DNA from: Gemella cuniculi DSM 15828 | GTDB lineage: Bacteria > Bacillota > Bacilli > Staphylococcales > Gemellaceae | Assembly (NCBI RefSeq): GCF_000425665.1 | Contig: NZ_KE384432.1 | Coordinates: 62,001-126,000 of the forward strand | Length of the DNA: 64,000 nt | Direction: 5' to 3' | Part shown: positions 47,334-57,309 of the stretch, piece by piece | How positions within the stretch are numbered: the first letter of the stretch is position 1 | How the letters are laid out: every line of letters begins with the position of its first letter | The notes under the pieces: generated by a model | Databases searched by the model: none | What the model saw: the letters and a program-made list of their open reading frames with translations, nothing else | What the model was told of the DNA's origin: nothing | Translations under genes and position numbers: made by a program

Positions 47334-47339
47334 TATAAT
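47334..47339 (+). promoter_or_regulatory. Extended -10 promoter for the coiled-coil membrane protein
   Basis: TGGTATAAT (extended -10) with a TTGTTT at 47313-47318, only 15 bp upstream, so recognition probably depends on the TG. A second TATAAT lies at 47347-47352. Confidence 0.5.
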
Positions 47340-47385
47340 TTTATGATATAATATAGTAGAAGTGTTACGTGAAAGGATTAATATA

Positions 47386-49470
47386 ATGACTAAAGAAGAA
47401 AAAGATAAGTTAAACGATAGTAAATTATCTAGTCCCGATTCTAAAAAAGACATAAACATATCTTTTTTTAATCGTCTAAAGCATCAGATAGAAAATCTAA
47501 AACTAAAAAATGAAAATAAAAAAATTGTAAAAGCCGAAAAAGAGGCTTTAAAAGAAGCTGATGATGCTAAACAAAAATTGGAAAATTTTGATAAGCTGAA
47601 AACTAATACTACTGTTCAAGAAAAAGAAGCATTAAAACAAAAAGAAAAAGAGGCTAGATTTAGAGCTTTTCAGCTAGAACAAGAAAGAAAAAGATTTGAA
47701 GAAAAACAGCGAAAAATAGAAGAAGAACACGAAAAAAAAATAAAAGAACTTGCTGAACGTGAACGCATTGAGCGTGAGCGTATTGCTCGTGAAAAAGAAC
47801 TTGAACGCCAAAGAATTGAACGTGAACGTGCTGAAAAACGCGAACAAGAACGTCTTGAGCGTGAACGCATTGCTCGTGAAAAAGAACTTGAACGCCAAAG
47901 AATTGAACGCGAACGTGCTGAAAAACGTGAACAAGAACGTCTCGAGCGTGAACGCATTGCTCGTGAAAAAGAACTTGAACGCCAAAGAATTGAACGTGAA
48001 CGTGCTGAAAAACGCGAACAAGAACGTCTTGAGCGTGAACGTATTGCTCGTGAAAAAGAACTTGAACGCCAAAGAATTGAACGTGAACAAGCTGAAAAAA
48101 GACGAAAAGAATTCCAAGAAAGAGATCAAGCCTTCAAACTAGCTGGCGATAAGAAAAAAGTAGAATTTTTAGAAAAGGAAAATGAGAAAAAAGAACATGA
48201 AAATTCTTTATTAAAACTTGAAACTTCATTAATCGTCATTGATGACAAAATTGCAGAGCAAAAATTGTTAATTATAAATCTTAAAAATCAAAAAGCTGAT
48301 AAAGAAAAATTAGCCCCACATGAAGAAAAATTAGCAGAATTTGTCTCTGAAAAACAAAAACTTCAAAAAGATATTTCTGCTAAGAAAAAAATAATCGATA
48401 AAATTCAAAAAAATATTGAACTAGAACACAAAATTGATGGTATTAAAAAAGAAATTTACAATATAAGAAAAGAAGTTGTTAACGAAGACGAAACTTTTTT
48501 TAAAGTTAAAGATCACGATAATAAAGTAAAAAATATTTTTCTAGTTTCAATTTTTTCTCTTAAATCTTTTATTCAAAAAAATATATTTAGAAAAAAGGTT
48601 GAAGATTATGATAAAATCAAAAAAACATCAAAAAATATAAAAGTAAAAATCGCAACCTCTCTTATTTTGGCAACATTACTTTCTTTGTGTTTTCTTGTTA
48701 CGCTAAAGTTTATATCTTCTGCTAAGGAGCATTATGTAAGTTTTGATGATTTACAAACTACCTCCGTTGATTCAACAGAGCAGATGAAAAAACAAAAGGA
48801 AGAAGAGGAGAAAGCAAAAATATTAGAGGCACAAGAAAAAGCTAATGCAGCTCGTATTGATTCTGCAGCACAAGAGGAAGAAATTACTGCAAAACTTGCT
48901 GGAACATTTGTTAGTTACTCTTTTGATGTTAAACGTGAAGTTACTACTACAAAAAAAATTCATACATTCAATTCCGCTAACTGGTCAGATCCAGCTGATG
49001 CTATTGAAGCAGGAACTAAATTTACTGTAGACAAATTAGTTTCTCCTGCTGGCTACATGATGTATCGTATTTCCTCAGGAGATCATTCAGGTCAATTTAT
49101 TACAGCAAACGAAAACTTTGTTTCTGTAGATAGTAAAAGTGACCAATTCTCTAACTATATATCAAGAGCAGTTGCAATTAAATTCTTAGCTTCTCAAAAT
49201 ATTTATACCGATGAAGCTATTAGCAAAGTACGTGTTACTATGAGTTCAGGAGCTGTCTTAAATATCAATGGTTACGGAATTTCAAAAAATAATAGATTAG
49301 TTTATCATATCTCTGATGGTTCGTTTGTTCCAGTAAATCCTGTAAGATTAACTGAAATAAATCGTGAATCTGCTAAATCGAAAAATATTGACAAAGAGGA
49401 TAATAACAAATCTAATAGCCAAAAAAATAGTACAACACAAAATACTACTCAAAAAAATAAAAATAGATAA
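47386..49470 (+). CDS. Long coiled-coil single-pass membrane protein with C-terminal extracellular domains
   Basis: A 694-residue protein with no recognised name. The N-terminal ~420 residues are highly charged (Lys/Glu/Arg) and almost all helical: an early Lys-rich part, then four near-identical 29-residue repeats (ERERIAREKELERQRIERER-type), then a further coiled coil. One membrane helix lies near residues 430-455 (ATSLILATLLSLCFLVTL). The outer ~230 residues hold two beta-rich segments, the first (TFNSANWSDPADAIEAGTKF ... GQFITANENFVSV) like cell-surface SH3/DUF5776-type domains. The tail is Asn/Thr/Lys-rich. ATG 47386 follows GAAAGGA; an upstream GTG at 47362 has none. Likely a bridge between cytoplasm and wall; function unknown. 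Confidence 0.75.
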   Translation: MTKEEKDKLNDSKLSSPDSKKDINISFFNRLKHQIENLKLKNENKKIVKAEKEALKEADDAKQKLENFDKLKTNTTVQEKEALKQKEKEARFRAFQLEQERKRFEEKQRKIEEEHEKKIKELAERERIERERIAREKELERQRIERERAEKREQERLERERIAREKELERQRIERERAEKREQERLERERIAREKELERQRIERERAEKREQERLERERIAREKELERQRIEREQAEKRRKEFQERDQAFKLAGDKKKVEFLEKENEKKEHENSLLKLETSLIVIDDKIAEQKLLIINLKNQKADKEKLAPHEEKLAEFVSEKQKLQKDISAKKKIIDKIQKNIELEHKIDGIKKEIYNIRKEVVNEDETFFKVKDHDNKVKNIFLVSIFSLKSFIQKNIFRKKVEDYDKIKKTSKNIKVKIATSLILATLLSLCFLVTLKFISSAKEHYVSFDDLQTTSVDSTEQMKKQKEEEEKAKILEAQEKANAARIDSAAQEEEITAKLAGTFVSYSFDVKREVTTTKKIHTFNSANWSDPADAIEAGTKFTVDKLVSPAGYMMYRISSGDHSGQFITANENFVSVDSKSDQFSNYISRAVAIKFLASQNIYTDEAISKVRVTMSSGAVLNINGYGISKNNRLVYHISDGSFVPVNPVRLTEINRESAKSKNIDKEDNNKSNSQKNSTTQNTTQKNKNR
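47770..48096 (+). repeat. Tandem 87-bp coding repeats
   Basis: Four copies starting at 47770, 47857, 47944 and 48031, the last incomplete. Each encodes 29 residues of Glu/Arg-rich helix. Copies differ mostly at synonymous third positions, which points to recent expansion. Repeat number is likely to vary between strains. Confidence 0.92.
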
Positions 49471-49514
49471 CAAATAAAAATAGAACTCTAATTTAGAGTT
49501 CTATTTTTATTTGT
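49471..49514. terminator. Bidirectional terminator
   Basis: Long stem caaataaaaatagaactcta / agagttctatttttatttg between the coiled-coil gene and metG, serving both strands. Confidence 0.85.
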
Positions 49515-49529
49515 TATTAAATAATATTT

Positions 49530-51575
<2,046 letters not shown>

Positions 51576-51680
51576 TTACCATATATTCATCCTAGTTGCA
51601 CAATTTTTTCATAACTTTTTTATTATTTTTCAATACTTACAGTCTATTAATTATCATCTAAAAATTTATATTTATAAATT

Positions 51681-51725
51681 AAGAGTAGAATATTGAAATT
51701 TACTTTATCAATTATTCTACTCTTA
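51681..51725 (-). terminator. pepT terminator
   Basis: Arms aagagtagaata / tattctactctt with a long loop, about 80 bases past the pepT stop. The T-run is weak, so confidence is moderate. Confidence 0.55.
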
Positions 51726-51806
51726 TTAAAATTTTTTTCTTAGTTAAAATTCTCACTAAAAATCAAGAATTTACTTTTTATCTTTGACACCAAGGCGTAA
51801 TCTTTT

Positions 51807-53033
51807 CTACTTTTTTGCTAATTTTGCAATTTCCACTATAATATCTGCTGCTTTTTCCATATGTTCTAGACAACTAAATTCATATTGTCCATGGAAATTT
51901 TCTCCCCCAACAAAAATATTAGGTGTTGGAATTCCCATGTAGGAAATTTTAGAACCATCTGTTCCTCCACGAATAGGTATTATTATTGGGGTTACTTCTG
52001 CATTTTTCATAGCTTGTTCAGCTACATCAACACAACGTTTATCGTCTTTAATAACATCACCCATGTTATAATATTGATCAAACATGTCGTACTGAACTAC
52101 ATTACCATATTTTTCATTAATTTTTTGAGCAACCTCTTTTGCATATTCTTTTCGTTCCAGAAATTTCTCTCTGTCATGATCGCGAATTATATAAACCATT
52201 TCCGCTTCTTCTATACGTGCTTCCATATTGTGAAGAAGGTAAAACCCTTCATATCCTTCAGTATGTTCAGGAACTTCTTTTTCCGGAAATAATAAAGCAA
52301 GTTCTGCTGCAATTGTATTAGCATTTTTCATTTTCCCTTTAGCTGTTCCTGGATGCACACTTACTCCGGTTATTTTATAAGTAATTTGTGCAGCATTAAA
52401 ACTTTCATATTGAAGTTCTCCTAGCACTCCTCCATCCATAGTGTACGCATACTTTGTTGCAAAGTTTTTTGCATCAAAATGGTCAGCACCACGTCCGATT
52501 TCTTCATCTGGTCCAAAGGCAATTCTAATGTCGCCATGCTCAATTTCAGGATGTTCACTCAAATATTTTACAGCTTCCACAATTTCTACAATCCCAGCCT
52601 TATCATCTGCTCCTAGTAAGGTTGTTCCATCAGTTGTAATTAACGTTAAACCTTTGTAATTTTTTAAATTTGGAAATTCGCTTGTAGTCATAACGATATC
52701 TTTTTCTTTATTTAAAATAATATTTTCGCCATTATAATTTTTTATTACTTGTGGACTAATTCCCTCTACGTTGAAATCAGCAGTATCAACATGCGAAATA
52801 AATCCAACAGTATCATATTCCTTATCGGTATTAGAAGGAAGTGTTGCAGTTAAAAACCAATTTTCCTCGTTAAGAACTACATCATCTAATTTCAAACTTT
52901 CCAGTTGACCTTTTAACATTTTTAAAAATTCTTTCTGCTCAGGTGTCGATGGAATAGTTGTACTACTAGCATCCGATCTAGATTTAAAATTAACATATCC
53001 TAAAAAACGCTCTAACATTGTTTCATATTTCAT
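51807..53033 (-). CDS. pepT: Peptidase T (tripeptidase)
   Basis: A 408-residue M20-family metallopeptidase that removes the N-terminal residue of tripeptides. Metal ligands and catalytic residues are in GFISHVDTADF (His, Asp), TLLGADDKAGI (Asp), GPDEEIGRGADHF (Glu, Glu) and the late GGENFHGQYEF His. The dimerisation domain (about 205-310) contains VSVHPGTAKGKMKNA. ATG follows GAGGTG. Cytoplasmic; recycles amino acids from peptides. Confidence 0.96.
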   Translation of the reverse strand: MKYETMLERFLGYVNFKSRSDASSTTIPSTPEQKEFLKMLKGQLESLKLDDVVLNEENWFLTATLPSNTDKEYDTVGFISHVDTADFNVEGISPQVIKNYNGENIILNKEKDIVMTTSEFPNLKNYKGLTLITTDGTTLLGADDKAGIVEIVEAVKYLSEHPEIEHGDIRIAFGPDEEIGRGADHFDAKNFATKYAYTMDGGVLGELQYESFNAAQITYKITGVSVHPGTAKGKMKNANTIAAELALLFPEKEVPEHTEGYEGFYLLHNMEARIEEAEMVYIIRDHDREKFLERKEYAKEVAQKINEKYGNVVQYDMFDQYYNMGDVIKDDKRCVDVAEQAMKNAEVTPIIIPIRGGTDGSKISYMGIPTPNIFVGGENFHGQYEFSCLEHMEKAADIIVEIAKLAKK

Positions 53034-53295
53034 TATTCTACACCTCTAAATTTATTTTAATTATATTATAATATACTTTCCCTTGAAATGTAAGGGTTAA
53101 TCCATATTTTTATAATTTAATTAAAAAATTTTATTAATATTTTTTAAATTTTTTATAAAACATTAATAGATTTTTTTATGATAATTATATTTTATTCTTA
53201 TAAAAATTATATATTCAATTCAATAAAACTTTATCCTTAATATATTCTTAGTAGTATGGTAAAATAAATATGTATTTTAAGGAGGAATTATTTAA

Positions 53296-53796
53296 ATGGA
53301 AAAAGTTATGAACTATGAAGACACAAAAATAGTTAATTTTCATACTATTTATCCGAATCATATGAATAGACACGACACTCTATTTGGTGGACAGACATTG
53401 TATTGGTTAGATGATGTTCAAGGACTAGTTATCAGACGTTATACTCATCTACCATTCTTTACAGCTAGTATTGATACTTATCAATTTTTAGATGTTGTTC
53501 ATCGTCACGAAGCACTAATCATTAATAGCTACATCTCCCGTGTTGGTACTCGCAGTGTCGAGATTTTCGCAGAACTTAGTGCATTTAACCACGAAACTAG
53601 AAAAACACGCCTAGTTGGAATATGTTTTTCTACCTTTGCCATTAATCGTGATACAGTTTTAGAAAATCCACTACCAAAAGTAGAGTATACAGATGAAATT
53701 TCTAAATTTGTTAGTGGTAGTTACCAAGATCGCCAAAGCGGAAAACTAACAGCTCGCAAGTTTTGTAAAGAGTATCTTAAATACTATAATAAATAA
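53296..53796 (+). CDS. Acyl-CoA thioesterase, hotdog fold
   Basis: A 166-residue hotdog-fold protein of the YkhA/BFIT type. The N-terminal HTIYPNHMNRHDTLFGGQTLYWLDDVQ contains the catalytic Asn/Asp region with the GG turn, and FLDVVHRHEALIINSYISRVGTRSVEI the central helix and strand. It should hydrolyse fatty acyl-CoA esters; substrate range unknown. The ATG follows AAGGAGG. A TGGTAAAAT box just upstream is a likely extended -10. Confidence 0.9.
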   Translation: MEKVMNYEDTKIVNFHTIYPNHMNRHDTLFGGQTLYWLDDVQGLVIRRYTHLPFFTASIDTYQFLDVVHRHEALIINSYISRVGTRSVEIFAELSAFNHETRKTRLVGICFSTFAINRDTVLENPLPKVEYTDEISKFVSGSYQDRQSGKLTARKFCKEYLKYYNK

Positions 53797-53822
53797 AGTA
53801 AAATATTATAATCTTAACAAAG

Positions 53823-53861
53823 AATAGATACGAAACATGAATAAATTAATCGTGTCTATTT
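53823..53861 (+). terminator. Thioesterase terminator
   Basis: Arms aatagatacga / tcgtgtctatt with one G-T pair, 27 bases after the stop, then a T-rich run. Confidence 0.65.
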
Positions 53862-54474
53862 GTTGTTGAATAAACTTTTCTCTATTTGAGTGTAATTTGA
53901 AATCAATTAATTTTTTATAAAATTTACGAAACTCCAACCTTTATTTTCATTCCTTAAGGAAAAACACTTACTAGTAGTACCCTTCAAACTTCCTTTTCCT
54001 AATAATTCTAAATGATATCAAAATTTAGAGTTTTAAAGAAGCAATGCTTAACTTTTATAAAAAATTAAGTAAGAAAATATTATGTCATCAACATTTAATT
54101 ACAGTATTTTTTAGATGATATTTCCCCTTTGTAAACAAAATCACTAAGTTCCTGTAACTAAAAAATACAACTCTTAATAAAAAACATTATATAATATGAA
54201 AATATATATTATTCTGTTCCCGTTAAAAATCTCTTCTAAACTATCATTCCTGTTCAAATATATTATTCATTTAATTAGTAATTTCACCCCTTTTGGATAA
54301 ACATTATTTTATGTTGTTATGTTTTATAAAATAAATCTAAAGATATTTATGATTTTTGAATATTAACACTTGCATATATCTCAAACTGAGTATTACAGCT
54401 TATCGTTAGCTTGTGATTTTGTAGAAATTAAAATTTATATATACCTTATCCAAACTATCTTTTATAAATTTCCT
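53862..54474. other. Gene-free spacer after the thioesterase
   Basis: About 610 AT-rich bases between two convergent genes. No frame with start and ribosome site and no clear terminator for the phosphohexomutase gene were found. Confidence 0.5.
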
Positions 54475-56196
54475 CTAGTCAATTGAATAAAGTAACTCTA
54501 ATACCTTTTCCTCAAATTTAACCAATTTCTCTTCTGCTATTTTTCTATTAGTATCTTTTACATAAATATATAATTTAATTTTTGGTTCTGTTCCACTTGG
54601 ACGCAATGTATACCATGATTCATCCGAATAACTAAATTTAACAGCATTTGTTTTTTCAATTTCAATATCTTTTTCTTCACCAGTTTTAACTGTCTTTTCT
54701 TTTTGAGTTAAATAATCAGTCACCGCTATTATTTCACTACCAGCAATTTCACGAGAAAAAATTTCACGATATTCCTTCATCATGCGACCAATACGTTTAG
54801 CTCCACTCGCACCTTCAAGAACAATAGAAATTGTTTTGTCTAGATAGTAACCATATTTATCGTAAAATCCATCCAATACATCAACCAATGATTTTCCTTG
54901 TTTTTTGTAAAAAGCTGCTGCTTCGACTAGTAACATTGCTATGGTAACACCATCTTTATCACGTAAAAATGTTCCTACATTATATCCTATGCTTTCTTCA
55001 TATCCCATAACATAATTTTTCTCATGAGTTTTGTCCCATTCATTAGGCAATGCACAAATATTTTTAAATCCTGTTAAAACATCAACAACTTCTACCCCGT
55101 ATTCTTTACACAACGGCTCCACCATTTTAGAAGTAACAATTGATTTTACTAAGACTGGATTTTCAGGAAGTTTATTTTGTTTTGCCAAATTTTCAATTAC
55201 ATATTGAACCAAAATTGCTCCAGTTTGATTACCATTGAATGGAACGATTTCTCCTTTATGAACCACTTCTACAGCTAATCGATCACAGTCTGGATCAGTT
55301 GCAATAAGTATATCTGCATTAACATCTTTTGCTAAACGTTCACTATACTCAAATGCTGCAGTATCTTCTGGATTCGGATATTCAATAGTTGGAAATGTTC
55401 CATCTGGATCTTTTTGTTCTTCTACTACATGAACATTCTCAAAACCACGACGTGCTAACACAGTCGTTACTGCCTTGTATCCAGCACCATTTAGTGGAGT
55501 ATAAACCACTGAAATACTTTTGTCTATATTTTCATCATTAATAGCACAATTCAAAGATTCTTCATAGAATTTTTCATCTATTTCTTCTCCTATATATACT
55601 AAAAGTCCTTTTTCTATTGCTTCTTCTTCACTAATAGTAACATAGTTATCAAAAATATCCATTGAATTAATATATTCAAGAACTTTATCACTTATATCAG
55701 ACTTAATCTGCGAACCTTCTTGCCAATATACTTTATAGCCATTGTACTCTTTTGGATTGTGACTTGCAGTAATATTAATTCCACTTGCAGTTTCTAAATA
55801 ACGAATAGCAAATGATAATTCTGGTGTAGGACGAAGATCTTCAAAAAGATACGCCTTCACACCACTACTAGCCATTACCAATGCAGCTAATTTTGCAAAT
55901 TCCTTAGAGAATAATCGCGGATCATGTGCAATTGCAATTCCTTTATCTTGCAATCCGTTATCTATAATTGTTCTTGCTAATGCTTTAGTAGCACGTGCAA
56001 TAATAAAACGATTCATTCTGTTAGAACCCATTCCTACTTTTCCACGAAGTCCAGCAGTCCCAAACTCTAATTCTTTATAGAATCTATCCTCTTTTTCTTC
56101 CTCATTACCAGCAACATTTTTCAACTGAAGTTTTTCTTCTTCAGTAAGTGCTGAGCTATCTAACCATTTTTCATATAATTCTTGATAATTACTCAA
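54475..56196 (-). CDS. pgcA: Phosphoglucomutase/phosphomannomutase, PgcA-like
   Basis: A 573-residue alpha-D-phosphohexomutase of the Firmicutes type. It has the phosphoserine loop SGINITASHNPKEYNGYK, the metal-binding DPDCDRLA, the sugar-binding GYEESIGYNVG and the phosphate-binding RPSGTEPKIKLYIY. It interconverts glucose 6- and 1-phosphate for wall teichoic acid or glycolipid synthesis. It follows deoD by 25 bases, which suggests a link with ribose-1-phosphate handling as well; phosphopentomutase activity is possible but not proven. Confidence 0.93.
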   Translation of the reverse strand: MSNYQELYEKWLDSSALTEEEKLQLKNVAGNEEEKEDRFYKELEFGTAGLRGKVGMGSNRMNRFIIARATKALARTIIDNGLQDKGIAIAHDPRLFSKEFAKLAALVMASSGVKAYLFEDLRPTPELSFAIRYLETASGINITASHNPKEYNGYKVYWQEGSQIKSDISDKVLEYINSMDIFDNYVTISEEEAIEKGLLVYIGEEIDEKFYEESLNCAINDENIDKSISVVYTPLNGAGYKAVTTVLARRGFENVHVVEEQKDPDGTFPTIEYPNPEDTAAFEYSERLAKDVNADILIATDPDCDRLAVEVVHKGEIVPFNGNQTGAILVQYVIENLAKQNKLPENPVLVKSIVTSKMVEPLCKEYGVEVVDVLTGFKNICALPNEWDKTHEKNYVMGYEESIGYNVGTFLRDKDGVTIAMLLVEAAAFYKKQGKSLVDVLDGFYDKYGYYLDKTISIVLEGASGAKRIGRMMKEYREIFSREIAGSEIIAVTDYLTQKEKTVKTGEEKDIEIEKTNAVKFSYSDESWYTLRPSGTEPKIKLYIYVKDTNRKIAEEKLVKFEEKVLELLYSID

Positions 56197-56221
56197 TATA
56201 TATCACCTCTTTTACTAAAAA

Positions 56222-56932
56222 TTAAGCTAAGTTTAATGCTATTTCCATCATTTTTGTAAATGCTGTTTGTCTTTCTTCGGGAGTAGTTTCTTCTCCTGTT
56301 ACTAATGAATCACTAACAGTAAGAATTGTTAAAGCATTTACTCCAGCAGCTGTTGCATTTGCGTACAAGGCTGTACTTTCCATTTCAACTGCTAAAACTC
56401 CCATTTTTATCCAATTTTCCATAGCTTTTTCATCTGCATTATAAAAAATTTCACTACATAAAATATTCCCAACATGAACGGGTTGATTCATCTCACAAGC
56501 TTTATTATACGCTTTTAATAATAATTCAAATGAAGCTGTTAAACTATAATTTCCTGGGATATTATATTGATGCATGTAGTTTGAATTAGTTGAAGATCCC
56601 ATCCCCAAAATTACATCATATAATTTAACATCTGGCTGTAATGCCCCACAAGTTCCAATTCTAATTAAATTTTTAACTCCAAAAGTATGAATTAATTCAT
56701 ATGAATAAATTCCAATACTAGCAGGTCCCATTCCAGTACCCATTACTGAAATTTTTTTCCCATTATATGTTCCAGTATATCCAAGCATTCCACGCACTTC
56801 ATTAAAACAAACCGCATCCTCTAAAAAAGTTTCTGCAATAAATTTTGCTCTTAGCGGATCACCTGGTAGTAAAACTGTTTCTGCTATTTCTACTCCATTA
56901 GGTTTAATATGTGGTGTTTGTTTATTTGACAT
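56222..56932 (-). CDS. deoD: Purine nucleoside phosphorylase DeoD
   Basis: A 236-residue hexameric-type purine nucleoside phosphorylase. Motifs: LLPGDPLRAKFIAE (phosphate binding), MGTGMGPASIGIYSYEL, RIGTCGALQ, VEMESTALYANA (nucleoside binding) and TVSDSLVTGEETT with the proton-donor Asp. ATG follows AGGGGG. It starts the deoD-pgcA operon with a promoter at 56970-56998. Confidence 0.95.
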   Translation of the reverse strand: MSNKQTPHIKPNGVEIAETVLLPGDPLRAKFIAETFLEDAVCFNEVRGMLGYTGTYNGKKISVMGTGMGPASIGIYSYELIHTFGVKNLIRIGTCGALQPDVKLYDVILGMGSSTNSNYMHQYNIPGNYSLTASFELLLKAYNKACEMNQPVHVGNILCSEIFYNADEKAMENWIKMGVLAVEMESTALYANATAAGVNALTILTVSDSLVTGEETTPEERQTAFTKMMEIALNLA

Positions 56933-56969
56933 CGGTTAGTCCCCCTGTAAATATTTTAATAATAACATT

Positions 56970-56998
56970 ATTATACCTTTTTTTTGTTTCCTTAACAA
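56970..56998 (-). promoter_or_regulatory. deoD-pgcA promoter
   Basis: Minus strand: -35 TTGTTA (56993-56998), 17-bp spacer, -10 TATAAT (56970-56975). Confidence 0.75.
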
Positions 56999-57042
56999 GA
57001 GATATTAAAAAAATAATTATCTTTACCTTATTTATACATTTA

Positions 57043-57121
57043 AAGTTTTTTTCTCTAAATTATTAAATTTTTATTCAGTCAAAATTTAATTTTTTTGTAA
57101 AAATTTTTTAGAGAAAAACTT
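57043..57121. repeat. Long inverted repeat between deoD and mrpA
   Basis: Outer arms aagtttttttctctaaa and tttagagaaaaactt, with further AT-rich pairing inside. It lies between the divergent promoters of deoD and the mrp operon. Its role is unknown; it may insulate the two units. Confidence 0.45.
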
Positions 57122-57250
57122 CTACTATTATGTTTTTTATTTCTAAAAAATTAGCATTAACATTAAAGTATAAAATTATATTTTTTCTTTCTAATTTATA
57201 TTTTATTATGAGCTTATGAGAAAATTAACTACAATTTTAATAGTATTTTC

Positions 57251-57278
57251 ATAAGTTTTATTATATAATTAAACTTAT
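57251..57278 (+). promoter_or_regulatory. Probable mrp promoter with flanking inverted repeat
   Basis: A TATAAT (57264-57269) is bracketed by 8-base arms ataagttt (57251-57258) and aaacttat (57271-57278). No good -35 box is present, so an activator or repressor may bind the arms. Confidence 0.45.
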
Positions 57279-57309
57279 GATTTAAAATTTATTAGAAAGA
57301 GGTTTTTTT

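Noticed and set aside
47770-48096. Short repeats that could suggest a CRISPR array or minisatellite
   Set aside because: The 87-bp units are contiguous, contain no unique spacers and keep a reading frame; they are coding repeats. Long open frames on the other strand and in another plus phase here are by-products of the repeats.
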